Positions 1-5,231 of a DNA stretch of 6,804 nucleotides are shown here, piece after piece (within the stretch, counting starts at the first letter, position 1; every line of letters begins with the position of its first letter). This stretch comes from an uncultured Roseateles sp. (GTDB taxonomy: Bacteria; Pseudomonadota; Gammaproteobacteria; Burkholderiales; Burkholderiaceae): the NCBI GenBank assembly GCA_946480605.1, contig CAMLKW010000230.1:1-6804 (forward strand). Reading direction: 5' to 3'. The notes under the pieces were generated by a model. The model ran no database searches. It saw nothing but the letters and a program-made list of their open reading frames with translations, and was not told where the DNA came from. Position numbers and translations under genes: made by a program.

Positions 1-146
1 TTCAGGTTGCGGATCATCTCGCGCGCGACCAGCGGGTCGGCCGCAGCGCCTATGCATTCCATGTCGGGCTGGCGATTGATGATTTCGGTCAGGATGGATC
101 GCACCAGCGCGGAGTCATCCACCACCACGACCTTGGTCTTGGCCAT
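1..146 (-). CDS. cheB: CheB, chemotaxis protein-glutamate methylesterase/deamidase (N-terminal part only)
   Basis: Forty-eight full codons are visible, beginning [17 protein letters not shown]. This is the first strand and acidic pocket (Asp10, Asp11) of a response-regulator receiver domain. The following stretch through [11 protein letters not shown] and DPLVAREMI matches the CheB family closely and distinguishes it from CheY or generic receivers. In CheB, phosphorylation of the receiver by CheA relieves inhibition of a C-terminal esterase that removes methyl groups from chemoreceptors; the phospho-acceptor Asp and the esterase domain lie beyond the window edge. The ATG at 146 is chosen because GGAGG, starting directly after the cheD stop codon, sits a few bases before it. 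The gap to cheD is 11 bp, so it is the third gene of a cheR-cheD-cheB operon. Confidence 0.93.
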   Translation of the reverse strand, partial: MAKTKVVVVDDSALVRSILTEIINRQPDMECIGAAADPLVAREMIRNL

Positions 147-157
147 CGTTGGCCTCC

Positions 158-823
158 TCAGAACAAATCGATGGAGCCGCCGCTGCTGGCGACGGGCTGC
201 ACCTTCTGGATCGCTGCCTTGTCCTGCTGGACCAAGGCATCCGTGTTGGTCGGGGCCAAGCGTTTCACCATCGCCTTGCCGCTGGCCGGCAGGAAGCAGA
301 CCTTGCGCGGGTAGACGTCCATCACGTCCTTGGACACGATGGGAATGCGCTCCAGCTTCAGGTAGTCGATGACGAAGTTGGTGTTGCGCTCGCCGACGTT
401 GATCGAGTTCATGCCCGAGATGACCGCGCCGCCGCCAAAGATCTTGGCTTCCATGCGCGCCTTGCTGGCGCCACGCTTCATCATCTCGTTGATCAGCAGT
501 TCCATCGCGAACGAGCCGTAGCGGCCCGAGTCGCCGCTGCCCTCGGGCAGCATGAAGTGGTTCATGCCGCCGACCTTGGCCACCCGATCCCACAGGCAGG
601 CCGCAATGCACGAGCCCAGCGTGGTCATGACCAGCAAGTCCTCCTGGTCGACGAAATACTCGCCCGGCAGGATCTTCACGGCCGCGTTCTTGAAATGCGC
701 GTCGTAGAAGAAGAACGAGGCCTCGCCCTGCTTGCGCGGCTGGGCTTTGAGTTGGTTGACCTTGGCGACCGCGACGGGGTTGCCGATGCCGATGGTCGCC
801 GCGGAAGCGAATGGCGTGCTCAT
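158..823 (-). CDS. cheD: CheD, chemoreceptor glutamine deamidase
   Basis: A 221-residue protein with the CheD signatures in order: ILPGEYFV (51-58), TTLGSC (67-72) with the catalytic cysteine at Cys72, GGMNHFMLP (85-93) with the catalytic histidine at His89, [14 protein letters not shown] (101-114), KIFGGG (127-132) and NVGERN (142-147). The 17-residue Cys-to-His spacing matches the family. CheD hydrolyses specific glutamine side chains of chemoreceptors to glutamate, making methylation sites, and in some bacteria works with CheC. No CheC is visible here. The ATG lies 2 bp after the cheR stop, so translation is probably coupled; no strong ribosome binding site is seen. About 40 N-terminal residues precede the core, and a flexible tail ends in GGSIDLF. 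Confidence 0.95.
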   Translation of the reverse strand: MSTPFASAATIGIGNPVAVAKVNQLKAQPRKQGEASFFFYDAHFKNAAVKILPGEYFVDQEDLLVMTTLGSCIAACLWDRVAKVGGMNHFMLPEGSGDSGRYGSFAMELLINEMMKRGASKARMEAKIFGGGAVISGMNSINVGERNTNFVIDYLKLERIPIVSKDVMDVYPRKVCFLPASGKAMVKRLAPTNTDALVQQDKAAIQKVQPVASSGGSIDLF

Positions 824-825
824 GC

Positions 826-1677
826 TCAGACCCGTTCGTAGATGGTTTTGCCGCGCAGCTTGAACAGGTCGCGGGACTCGGTGAAGTTCTCCGAGTGGCC
901 CACGAACAGGAGGCCGCCCGGCCGCATGACGCGGTGAATGCGCTCCAGCACCTTGCGCTGCGTGGGGCCGTCGAAATAGATCATCACGTTGCGGCAGAAC
1001 ACCATGTGGAAAGGGTCACCCAGCTGCCACTGCGCGTCCATCAGGTTCAGCGGGCGGAAGTCCACCCAGCGCTGCAGCTCGGGCTTGACGCGGATCTTGC
1101 CGCTGTTGGCGCCGGTGCCGCGCATGAAAAAGGTCTTCAGCCGCGTCGCGTCCAGGCCCCGCGAATCGGCGTTGTAGACGCCGCGTTTGGCGGTGGCCAG
1201 CACATTGGTGTCGATGTCGCTGGCCACCAGTTGCACCGAAGCGCCGGCGCCCAGCGCCTCGCTGCAGGTCATCAGGATGGAGTAGGGCTCCTCACCGGTC
1301 GACGCCGCGCAGCACCAGATGCGCACCTGCTTGCCTACAAACGGCTTGAGGTCGTCCTTTAACGCGTGGAAATGGTGGTCCTCGCGGAAGAACGAGGTCA
1401 GGTTTGTCGTCAGGCAGTTGACGAACTCCTGCCACTCGGCCGCACCGCTGGGGCCCGTGCTGGCCTCCAGCCATTGCAGGTAGCTCGCGAAGCTCTTGTG
1501 TCCGGTCTCGCGCAGGCGGCGCGACAGCCGGCTGTAGACCATCGCATGCTTGCCGTCATGCAGGCTGATGCCGGCATGCTTGTAGATCAGCTCGCGGACG
1601 CGATCGAAGTCCGCCTTGCTGAAGCTGAACTCGTGGTCGAGCGATTCGGTGCCGGAGGCGAGTTCGGGTGCGGGCAT
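826..1677 (-). CDS. cheR: CheR, chemotaxis protein-glutamate O-methyltransferase
   Basis: A 283-residue protein, close to the 286 of E. coli CheR. It methylates glutamates on chemoreceptors using S-adenosylmethionine. Visible parts are the N-terminal helical domain (about 22-80, with Arg-rich [12 protein letters not shown]), the TNLTSFFRE motif (91-99), the SAM-binding segment (118-132, with STGEEP), ASDID (152-156), and [10 protein letters not shown] (227-236) with GHSE (260-263). The beta-subdomain [12 protein letters not shown] (186-197) has the same length as E. coli RGTGPHEGLVRV, so I infer a CheR of the pentapeptide-tethered type. The frame stays open upstream to 1812, but that extension has no CheR character and crosses the promoter region, so I take the ATG at 1677. 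It is the first gene of the operon and diverges from the diguanylate cyclase gene. Confidence 0.95.
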   Translation of the reverse strand: MPAPELASGTESLDHEFSFSKADFDRVRELIYKHAGISLHDGKHAMVYSRLSRRLRETGHKSFASYLQWLEASTGPSGAAEWQEFVNCLTTNLTSFFREDHHFHALKDDLKPFVGKQVRIWCCAASTGEEPYSILMTCSEALGAGASVQLVASDIDTNVLATAKRGVYNADSRGLDATRLKTFFMRGTGANSGKIRVKPELQRWVDFRPLNLMDAQWQLGDPFHMVFCRNVMIYFDGPTQRKVLERIHRVMRPGGLLFVGHSENFTESRDLFKLRGKTIYERV

Positions 1678-1778
1678 GTCTCGTGAGTCAGATTTGTGGG
1701 TGCTCGCAGCAGTTCTGGCGTTGGCGCGCCGATTCTGCACCGCAGGGGCGTTGTACGGCTTGGGTCCGGTCCAGCATA

Positions 1779-1812
1779 GTGCAAACAGGCCGCAGGAACG
1801 TGCCTGTTTCAC
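1779..1812. repeat. Interrupted inverted repeat, candidate operator
   Basis: GTG-C-AAACAGGC (1779-1790) faces GCCTGTTTCAC (1802-1812) across 11 bases. Eleven base pairs match, eight of them uninterrupted, with one unpaired C at 1782. The repeat abuts the minus-strand -10 candidate for cheR and lies just upstream of where a -35 for the plus-strand cyclase promoter would be. Its position suits a regulator serving both directions, but no binding protein can be named from the sequence. No T-tract follows on either strand, which argues against a terminator. Confidence 0.5.
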
Positions 1813-1834
1813 GACCTGGCCCCGGGGAGGCCGC

Positions 1835-1843
1835 TGCTAGACT
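1835..1843 (+). promoter_or_regulatory. Candidate extended -10 promoter for the cyclase-flhG-haemoglobin operon
   Basis: TGCTAGACT fits the extended -10 pattern TGn followed by a TATAAT-like hexamer. The best -35 partner, CTGGCC at 1816-1821 with a 16-bp spacer, matches TTGACA at only three places. Transcription would begin near 1850, within the palindrome 1847-1856, leaving a leader of about 37 bases before the preferred TTG start. Confidence 0.35.
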
Positions 1844-1886
1844 GACTTGGGCCCAAAATCCGGCCCCCGCCGCATTGCACATCCCC

Positions 1887-2624
1887 TTGGAACCCCTCTT
1901 GCCCGCACCGCACCCGACTGAAGCCCGCGCGCTCGCGCTGGATCAGGCCCTGCAGCTGCTGCAGCAGGCCGGTGCGCTGCTCCCGGACGAGGCCCCGTAC
2001 AGCACGCCTTGGCTGCAGGCCGTCATCGATGCGCTGTGCGACCTGTCCAGCAAGGACGCGCTGACCGGCCTGGTCAACCGCCGCAGCTTCGAGATGGCAC
2101 TGGCCCGCGAGGTCGACCGCGTCGCACGCTCCGGTGAGGCGGCGCTGCTGCTGATGCTGGACATCGACCATTTCAAGGCCGTCAACGACACCCACGGCCA
2201 TGGCGCCGGCGACCAGGTCATACGTGCCGTTGCTCAGGCGGTCGCGCAGACCGTGCGGCCCATGGACCTTGTTGCTCGCGTGGGCGGCGAGGAGTTCGCC
2301 ATCATCCTGCCCAACTGCGCGCCGCATGTGGGCCTGGCCGTCGCCGAGCGCGTGCGCGAGCGCGTGTCCGAGCTGAGCATCGAGGTTTCGCCGGGCCAGA
2401 TGCTGGGCGTCACGGTCAGCCTGGGTGGTGCATTCGCGCCCCAGTGGGTGCGTTCCTCGCCGCTGCTGTGGATGGAGCGCACCGACCGCCAGCTCTACCG
2501 CGCCAAGGCCGAGGGGCGCAACCGCGCCTGCCTGGAGCCGCAGATCGACTCCCTGGTCAGTGCCGAAGAAAAGGGTATGTTGTTCGCCACCCTGAATTCA
2601 GATTCGCAACAGGACTTGCCATGA
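1887..2624 (+). CDS. GGDEF-domain diguanylate cyclase
   Basis: This enzyme joins two GTP into the second messenger c-di-GMP, which usually represses motility and favours attachment. With a TTG start at 1887 it has 245 residues: a short helical N-terminus (about 1-50) with no recognisable sensor or membrane segment, then a complete GGDEF domain. Key elements are DALTGLVNRR (57-66), DIDHFK with metal ligand Asp92, ND.HGH..GD (100-109), RPMD (124-127) as the RxxD inhibitory site five residues before the active-site GGEEF (133-137), and YRAKAEGRN near the domain end. It should therefore be active and subject to product inhibition. No ATG precedes the domain in frame; TTG codons at 1875, 1887 and 1899 are the candidates, all with weak ribosome binding sites, so the exact start is uncertain. 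Its stop overlaps the flhG start (ATGA). Confidence 0.92.
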   Translation: MEPLLPAPHPTEARALALDQALQLLQQAGALLPDEAPYSTPWLQAVIDALCDLSSKDALTGLVNRRSFEMALAREVDRVARSGEAALLLMLDIDHFKAVNDTHGHGAGDQVIRAVAQAVAQTVRPMDLVARVGGEEFAIILPNCAPHVGLAVAERVRERVSELSIEVSPGQMLGVTVSLGGAFAPQWVRSSPLLWMERTDRQLYRAKAEGRNRACLEPQIDSLVSAEEKGMLFATLNSDSQQDLP

Positions 2625-3418
2625 GCACGACCCACGATCCTGCTGCTCCCCGCCCGGTGCGCGCCGGCGCCCGCACGCTGGCCGTCACGAGCGGCAAGGG
2701 TGGCGTCGGCAAGACCTTCGTCACCGCCAACCTCGCCGCGGCACTGGCCGCGCGCGGGCAGAAGGTGCTGGTGCTGGACGCCGACCTGGGCCTCGCCAAC
2801 CTCGACGTGGTGCTGAACCTGCACCCCAAGCTGACGTTGCACGACGTCTTCACCGAGAAGGCCACGCTGGAGCAGGCCATCCTGCCCGCGCCGGGCGGCT
2901 TCAGCGTGCTGCTGGCCGGTTCGGGCATGGTGGAGTATTCGCGCCTGACGCCCGAGGTGCGCGACAAGCTGCTGCACATCATCGACCTGGTGAAGCCGCG
3001 CTTCGACTGGGTGCTGCTGGACACCGGTGCAGGCATTTCCGACGTGGTGCTGTATGCCATCTCGCTGGCCACCGACGTGCTGGTGGTGGCCACGCCAGAG
3101 CCCACGTCGCTGACCGATGCCTACGCCACCATCAAGGTGCTGGCCACGCAGCAGGAGCGCCGCCACGTGGGGCTGGTCGTCAACCAGGCCAACCGCGTGG
3201 GCGAGGGCAAGCTCATCTGCAGCCAACTGCAGCAAGTGCTGCAGCGCTTTGTGGGGGCGGCGCCGGGGCAGAACTTCCGGCTGGAGCTGCTGGCCGAGGT
3301 CAAGGCCGATGTGGCTGTCAAGCAGGCGGTGCTGAAGCGCCAACTGATGTTGGAGCATTACCCCGGCTGCGACGCCGCCCAGGCCATCAAGGCGCTCGCC
3401 TCCAAGCTCCTTGGCTGA
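2621..3418 (+). CDS. flhG: FlhG/YlxH-type MinD-family ATPase
   Basis: A 265-residue P-loop ATPase of the MinD/ParA class. Visible are the deviant Walker A SGKGGVGKT (24-32, with signature Lys26 and Lys31), switch I VLDADLGLANLD (51-62), the FlhG-like LLAGSGMVEYSRL (97-109), switch II DTGAGIS (134-140) and VVNQANR (186-192). FlhG proteins control flagellar number and position, usually by acting on the GTPase FlhF or on flagellar regulators. GLANLDVVLNL and AGSG favour FlhG over MinD, and no MinC or MinE lies nearby. Unusually, the roughly 20 residues before the P-loop lack the DQAxxLR motif by which many FlhG proteins stimulate FlhF, and no flhF is in the window. AGGA six bases before the ATG, inside the cyclase gene, is a usable ribosome binding site; ATGA overlap indicates coupling. 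Confidence 0.87.
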   Translation: MSTTHDPAAPRPVRAGARTLAVTSGKGGVGKTFVTANLAAALAARGQKVLVLDADLGLANLDVVLNLHPKLTLHDVFTEKATLEQAILPAPGGFSVLLAGSGMVEYSRLTPEVRDKLLHIIDLVKPRFDWVLLDTGAGISDVVLYAISLATDVLVVATPEPTSLTDAYATIKVLATQQERRHVGLVVNQANRVGEGKLICSQLQQVLQRFVGAAPGQNFRLELLAEVKADVAVKQAVLKRQLMLEHYPGCDAAQAIKALASKLLG

Positions 3419-3797
3419 TTCCCCCACCACCGCTTTTGAATGGGTCGGCGGCGAGGCGCGCGTGCGCGAACTCGTCGATCGCTTCTACGACCTGATGGAC
3501 CTGGAGCCGGCTTATGCGCGGCTGCGCGCGGCGCATGGCGACGCGCTGGACAGCGCCCGCGACAAGTTGTTCTGGTTCCTGTGCGGCTGGCTGGGCGGGC
3601 CGGACCACTACGTCAGCCGCTTCGGTCATCCGCGCCTTCGGGCGCGGCACCTGCCGTTCCGCATCGGCATCGCCGAGCGCGACGAATGGCTCGCGTGCAT
3701 GGCGCAGGCCATGCAGGAAACCGGGGTGGACCCGGCCCTGCAGGCCCGGCTGGCCGAGTCCTTCGCGGGCACGGCCGACTGGATGCGCAACGTTTAG
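3411..3797 (+). CDS. Group II truncated haemoglobin (trHbO type)
   Basis: A 128-residue haem protein with the 2-on-2 globin pattern. Visible are FYDLMD with TyrB10 at Tyr26, LFWFLCGWLGGP (53-64), GHPRLRARHLPF (72-83) with the proximal haem ligand His80, and ERDEWLACM (89-97) with Trp93 at the G8 position typical of group II. The 13-residue His80-Trp93 spacing equals that of Mycobacterium tuberculosis trHbO. His42 probably occupies the CD1 site that is Tyr in that protein. Family members bind oxygen, NO or peroxide; the physiological role here is unknown. The TTG start at 3411 overlaps the flhG stop by 8 bp; it has no clear ribosome binding site, so translation likely depends on flhG. The next Met (29) would remove helix B. 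Its TAG stop overlaps the convergent TonB-like gene. Confidence 0.92.
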   Translation: MADSPTTAFEWVGGEARVRELVDRFYDLMDLEPAYARLRAAHGDALDSARDKLFWFLCGWLGGPDHYVSRFGHPRLRARHLPFRIGIAERDEWLACMAQAMQETGVDPALQARLAESFAGTADWMRNV

Positions 3798-4432
3798 TCC
3801 AGCCTGAACGCGAAGTCCTGCTGGAAGCTCGCGTCGCCCTGGCACTGGTAGCCGGCCAGCGCGGCCTCCACCGAGCGCTGCAGCGAGCGCCGGGTCTTGC
3901 CGTCCAGTGCGCCTTGCGCCACGCGGAAATCGCTGCTGACCACGCGGCCGCCGCGCACGGCGGCCACCACCTGCAGCACCGCTTCTCCGCTCCAGTTGAC
4001 GGCGGGCACCTCGGGCTTGGGCATGACGGAGCAGACGGCGCCCGGCGTGCTGATCAGCGGCTTGGCCACGCCGGGCGGCACCGCCGCCTCGACGGTTCGC
4101 ACCGGGCCGGTGGGCTGCGGCGTCGAATGGGGCTGCAGGGGGACGGCCGCGATCAAGGCCGGCTCGGCGGGCGCCTCGACGAACTCGAGAGGCGCCGGCA
4201 CTTCCATCCGCGGCGCGGCGAACCGAGGCTCGGACGCCGGCAGCGGCTCCAGGCGTGGCGGCGGCTCCTTGATGTCGGGCGGCAGCGGCTTCAGCGTGGT
4301 GATTTCCGGTGGCCGGGCCGGCGGTCGGATCAGCCCGGCGCTCAGCGCATAGATGCCTGCTAGATGCAGGGCAACGACCAGACCTATGCCCATGTAGCGG
4401 GCGGGCGCGGGGGATTGGCGGCTCAGGTTCAT
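3794..4432 (-). CDS. TonB-like energy-transducer protein, diverged
   Basis: A 212-residue protein with TonB architecture: a short cytoplasmic N-terminus, one membrane segment (about 14-34, GIGLVVALHLAGIYALSAGL), a long Pro/Glu-rich periplasmic spacer (about 37-145) and a small C-terminal alpha/beta domain (about 134-212). His23 within the membrane helix corresponds to the functional histidine of TonB, though the serine four residues before it is replaced by valine. TonB couples the inner-membrane proton gradient to outer-membrane transporters through ExbB-ExbD; none of these is in the window. The C-terminal domain lacks the usual YP motif and carries Cys134 and Cys197, which could form a disulphide. 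GAGGAG precedes the ATG at good spacing. The identity of the C-terminal domain is by pattern only; another proline-rich periplasmic protein is possible. Confidence 0.75.
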   Translation of the reverse strand: MNLSRQSPAPARYMGIGLVVALHLAGIYALSAGLIRPPARPPEITTLKPLPPDIKEPPPRLEPLPASEPRFAAPRMEVPAPLEFVEAPAEPALIAAVPLQPHSTPQPTGPVRTVEAAVPPGVAKPLISTPGAVCSVMPKPEVPAVNWSGEAVLQVVAAVRGGRVVSSDFRVAQGALDGKTRRSLQRSVEAALAGYQCQGDASFQQDFAFRLD

Positions 4433-4491
4433 GGGCTCTCCTCGGTGGTGGCTGGGAAACCTTTCGCGCGCTGCGGCGGCTGATGCTGCCC

Positions 4492-4521
4492 AGGCTACTC
4501 CCGCCTAACGCGCAAGGTCAA
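4492..4521 (-). promoter_or_regulatory. Candidate sigma-70 promoter for the TonB-like gene
   Basis: Read on the minus strand, TTGACC (4521-4516) matches the -35 consensus at five of six places. It is followed after 18 bases by TAGCCT (4497-4492), a weaker -10. Transcription would start near 4485, about 50 bases before the ATG at 4432. It is the best -35 match in this 154-bp gap; read-through from the radC-smr pair remains possible. Confidence 0.45.
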
Positions 4522-4532
4522 TGGCGTGGCGC

Positions 4533-4577
4533 CGCGTCGGTGGAATGCGACGCGCCAGCGCGCCGACAGGCGCTGTC
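4533..4577. repeat. Two small hairpins downstream of the Smr gene
   Basis: CGCGTCG (4533-4539) pairs perfectly with CGACGCG (4548-4554) around an 8-base loop. GACAG (4565-4569) pairs with CTGTC (4573-4577) around three bases. Both lie within about 55 bases after the Smr stop codon on the minus strand and before the TonB-like promoter. Neither is followed by a T-tract, so they are not standard intrinsic terminators; they could slow RNA decay or stall polymerase. Confidence 0.35.
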
Positions 4578-4586
4578 AGGCTTGCG

Positions 4587-5231
4587 TCAGGGCGTGCCGT
4601 TGAGCAGCACGATGAGCGCGCCCGCTCCGCCGTCGCTGGCGCGGGCCTGCACGAAGGCCAGCACTTCCTGCTTCTGCACCAGCCAGCGGCGCACGCGGCC
4701 CTTCAGCACCGGCTCGCGGCCCGGCGAGCCATGGCCCTTGCCGTGCACCACGCGCACGCAGCGCAGGCCGCGGCGGGCGCTGTCGTGGATGAACAGGCCC
4801 AGCGCCTCGCGCGCGGCATCGCGGCGCAGGCCGTGCAGGTCCAGCTGTGCCTGCAGAGCCCAGTGACCGCGGCGCAGTTTGCGCACCACTTCGAGCGAGA
4901 TGCCTTCGCGGCGGAAGCTCAGGGTCTCGTCGGTGTCCAGCAGCGTGTCGATGTCGATCTCGTCGGACAGCGCCTGCAGCAGCACGGCACGCTCGTCGGC
5001 CTCGCGTTGGCGCGGCTCCGGTGCCGGCTGCTCGCGGTCGTGGATGACGCGGTTCGTGCTGCGCAGCGGGCTGACGGGGCCGACCGTCAGCTCGAAGACG
5101 CGGCGCTCCTGTTCGGCCAGCCGCAGCGCCGCGGCGAGGCGCTCGCGTTCGATTTCGGCGGCCAATCGGGCCGCCGCCATTTCGCGGGCCAGTGGCTTCA
5201 GGTCGGCCAGGCTGCGGACGACCTTGGTCAC
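4587..5231 (-). CDS. Smr-domain protein (MutS2 C-terminal-like family)
   Basis: A 214-residue protein with a charged, probably helical or coiled N-terminal half (about 12-50, rich in Ala, Glu and Arg) and a C-terminal Smr domain (about 129-211). The domain shows [15 protein letters not shown] (130-144), the HGKGHGSP loop (163-170) and the closing strand [10 protein letters not shown] (201-210). Free-standing Smr proteins of this layout resemble E. coli YdaL/SmrA and SmrB (YfcN). Smr domains bind or cut nucleic acids; SmrB is known to cleave mRNA at collided ribosomes, but which type this is cannot be told here. The start is GTG at 5231, overlapping the radC stop (GTGA), with GGGG about eight bases upstream. 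That overlap implies translational coupling to radC. Confidence 0.92.
   Translation of the reverse strand: MTKVVRSLADLKPLAREMAAARLAAEIERERLAAALRLAEQERRVFELTVGPVSPLRSTNRVIHDREQPAPEPRQREADERAVLLQALSDEIDIDTLLDTDETLSFRREGISLEVVRKLRRGHWALQAQLDLHGLRRDAAREALGLFIHDSARRGLRCVRVVHGKGHGSPGREPVLKGRVRRWLVQKQEVLAFVQARASDGGAGALIVLLNGTP

Larger units (their letters stand above)
1678..1886. promoter_or_regulatory. Divergent control region between cheR and the diguanylate cyclase gene
   Basis: These 209 bp separate two divergent transcription units and should contain both promoters. Open frames run through it on both strands, but their translations (arginine-, proline- and cysteine-rich) resemble no protein part, so I read it as non-coding. 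For the plus strand there is an extended -10-like TGCTAGACT at 1835-1843. For the minus strand there is TATGCT (complement of 1773-1778) with no good -35, which would fit an activator-dependent promoter. Between them lie an inverted repeat (1779-1812), the palindrome CCCCGGGG (1820-1827), and TTGGGCCCAA (1847-1856) at the expected plus-strand transcription start. No convincing sigma-28 or sigma-54 promoter was found by eye. Confidence 0.6.

Noticed and set aside
149..841. Plus-strand frame of 230 codons opposite cheD
   Set aside because: Antisense shadow of cheD, with the same low-complexity Ala/His/Arg composition as the other shadows.
1750..1780. Possible sigma-28 (FliA) promoter for cheR around GCCGTACA on the minus strand
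   Set aside because: Only the GCCG half of the -10 matches and the facing -35 position shows little similarity to TAAAGTTT.
1790..1808. Sigma-54-like site on the minus strand, AGGCACG followed by TGC
   Set aside because: The GG-to-GC spacing is 9 bases, not the required 10, and the -12 element lacks the full TTGC.
1678..1812. Upstream extension of cheR to 1812 adding 45 residues
   Set aside because: The added residues have no CheR resemblance, cross the inverted repeat and promoter candidates, and would exceed the family's usual length; ATG 1677 gives 283 residues.
1668..1886. N-terminal extension of the cyclase frame from GTG 1668
   Set aside because: The extension overlaps the cheR start and the control region, and its translation (many Trp, Arg, Cys) looks like non-coding sequence.
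2495..3430. Long open frame of 311 codons on the minus strand opposite flhG
   Set aside because: Composition (very rich in Gln, His, Leu, Arg) is typical of the antisense of a GC-rich gene; flhG on the other strand is clearly real.
4180..4330. Proline-rich region of the TonB-like gene read as possible tandem repeat
   Set aside because: Proline codons recur irregularly, with no fixed repeat unit; this is the normal TonB spacer.
3440..4363. Long plus-strand frame of 307 codons across the haemoglobin and TonB-like genes
   Set aside because: Arg/Gly/His-rich shadow translation with no domain; it overlaps two supported genes.
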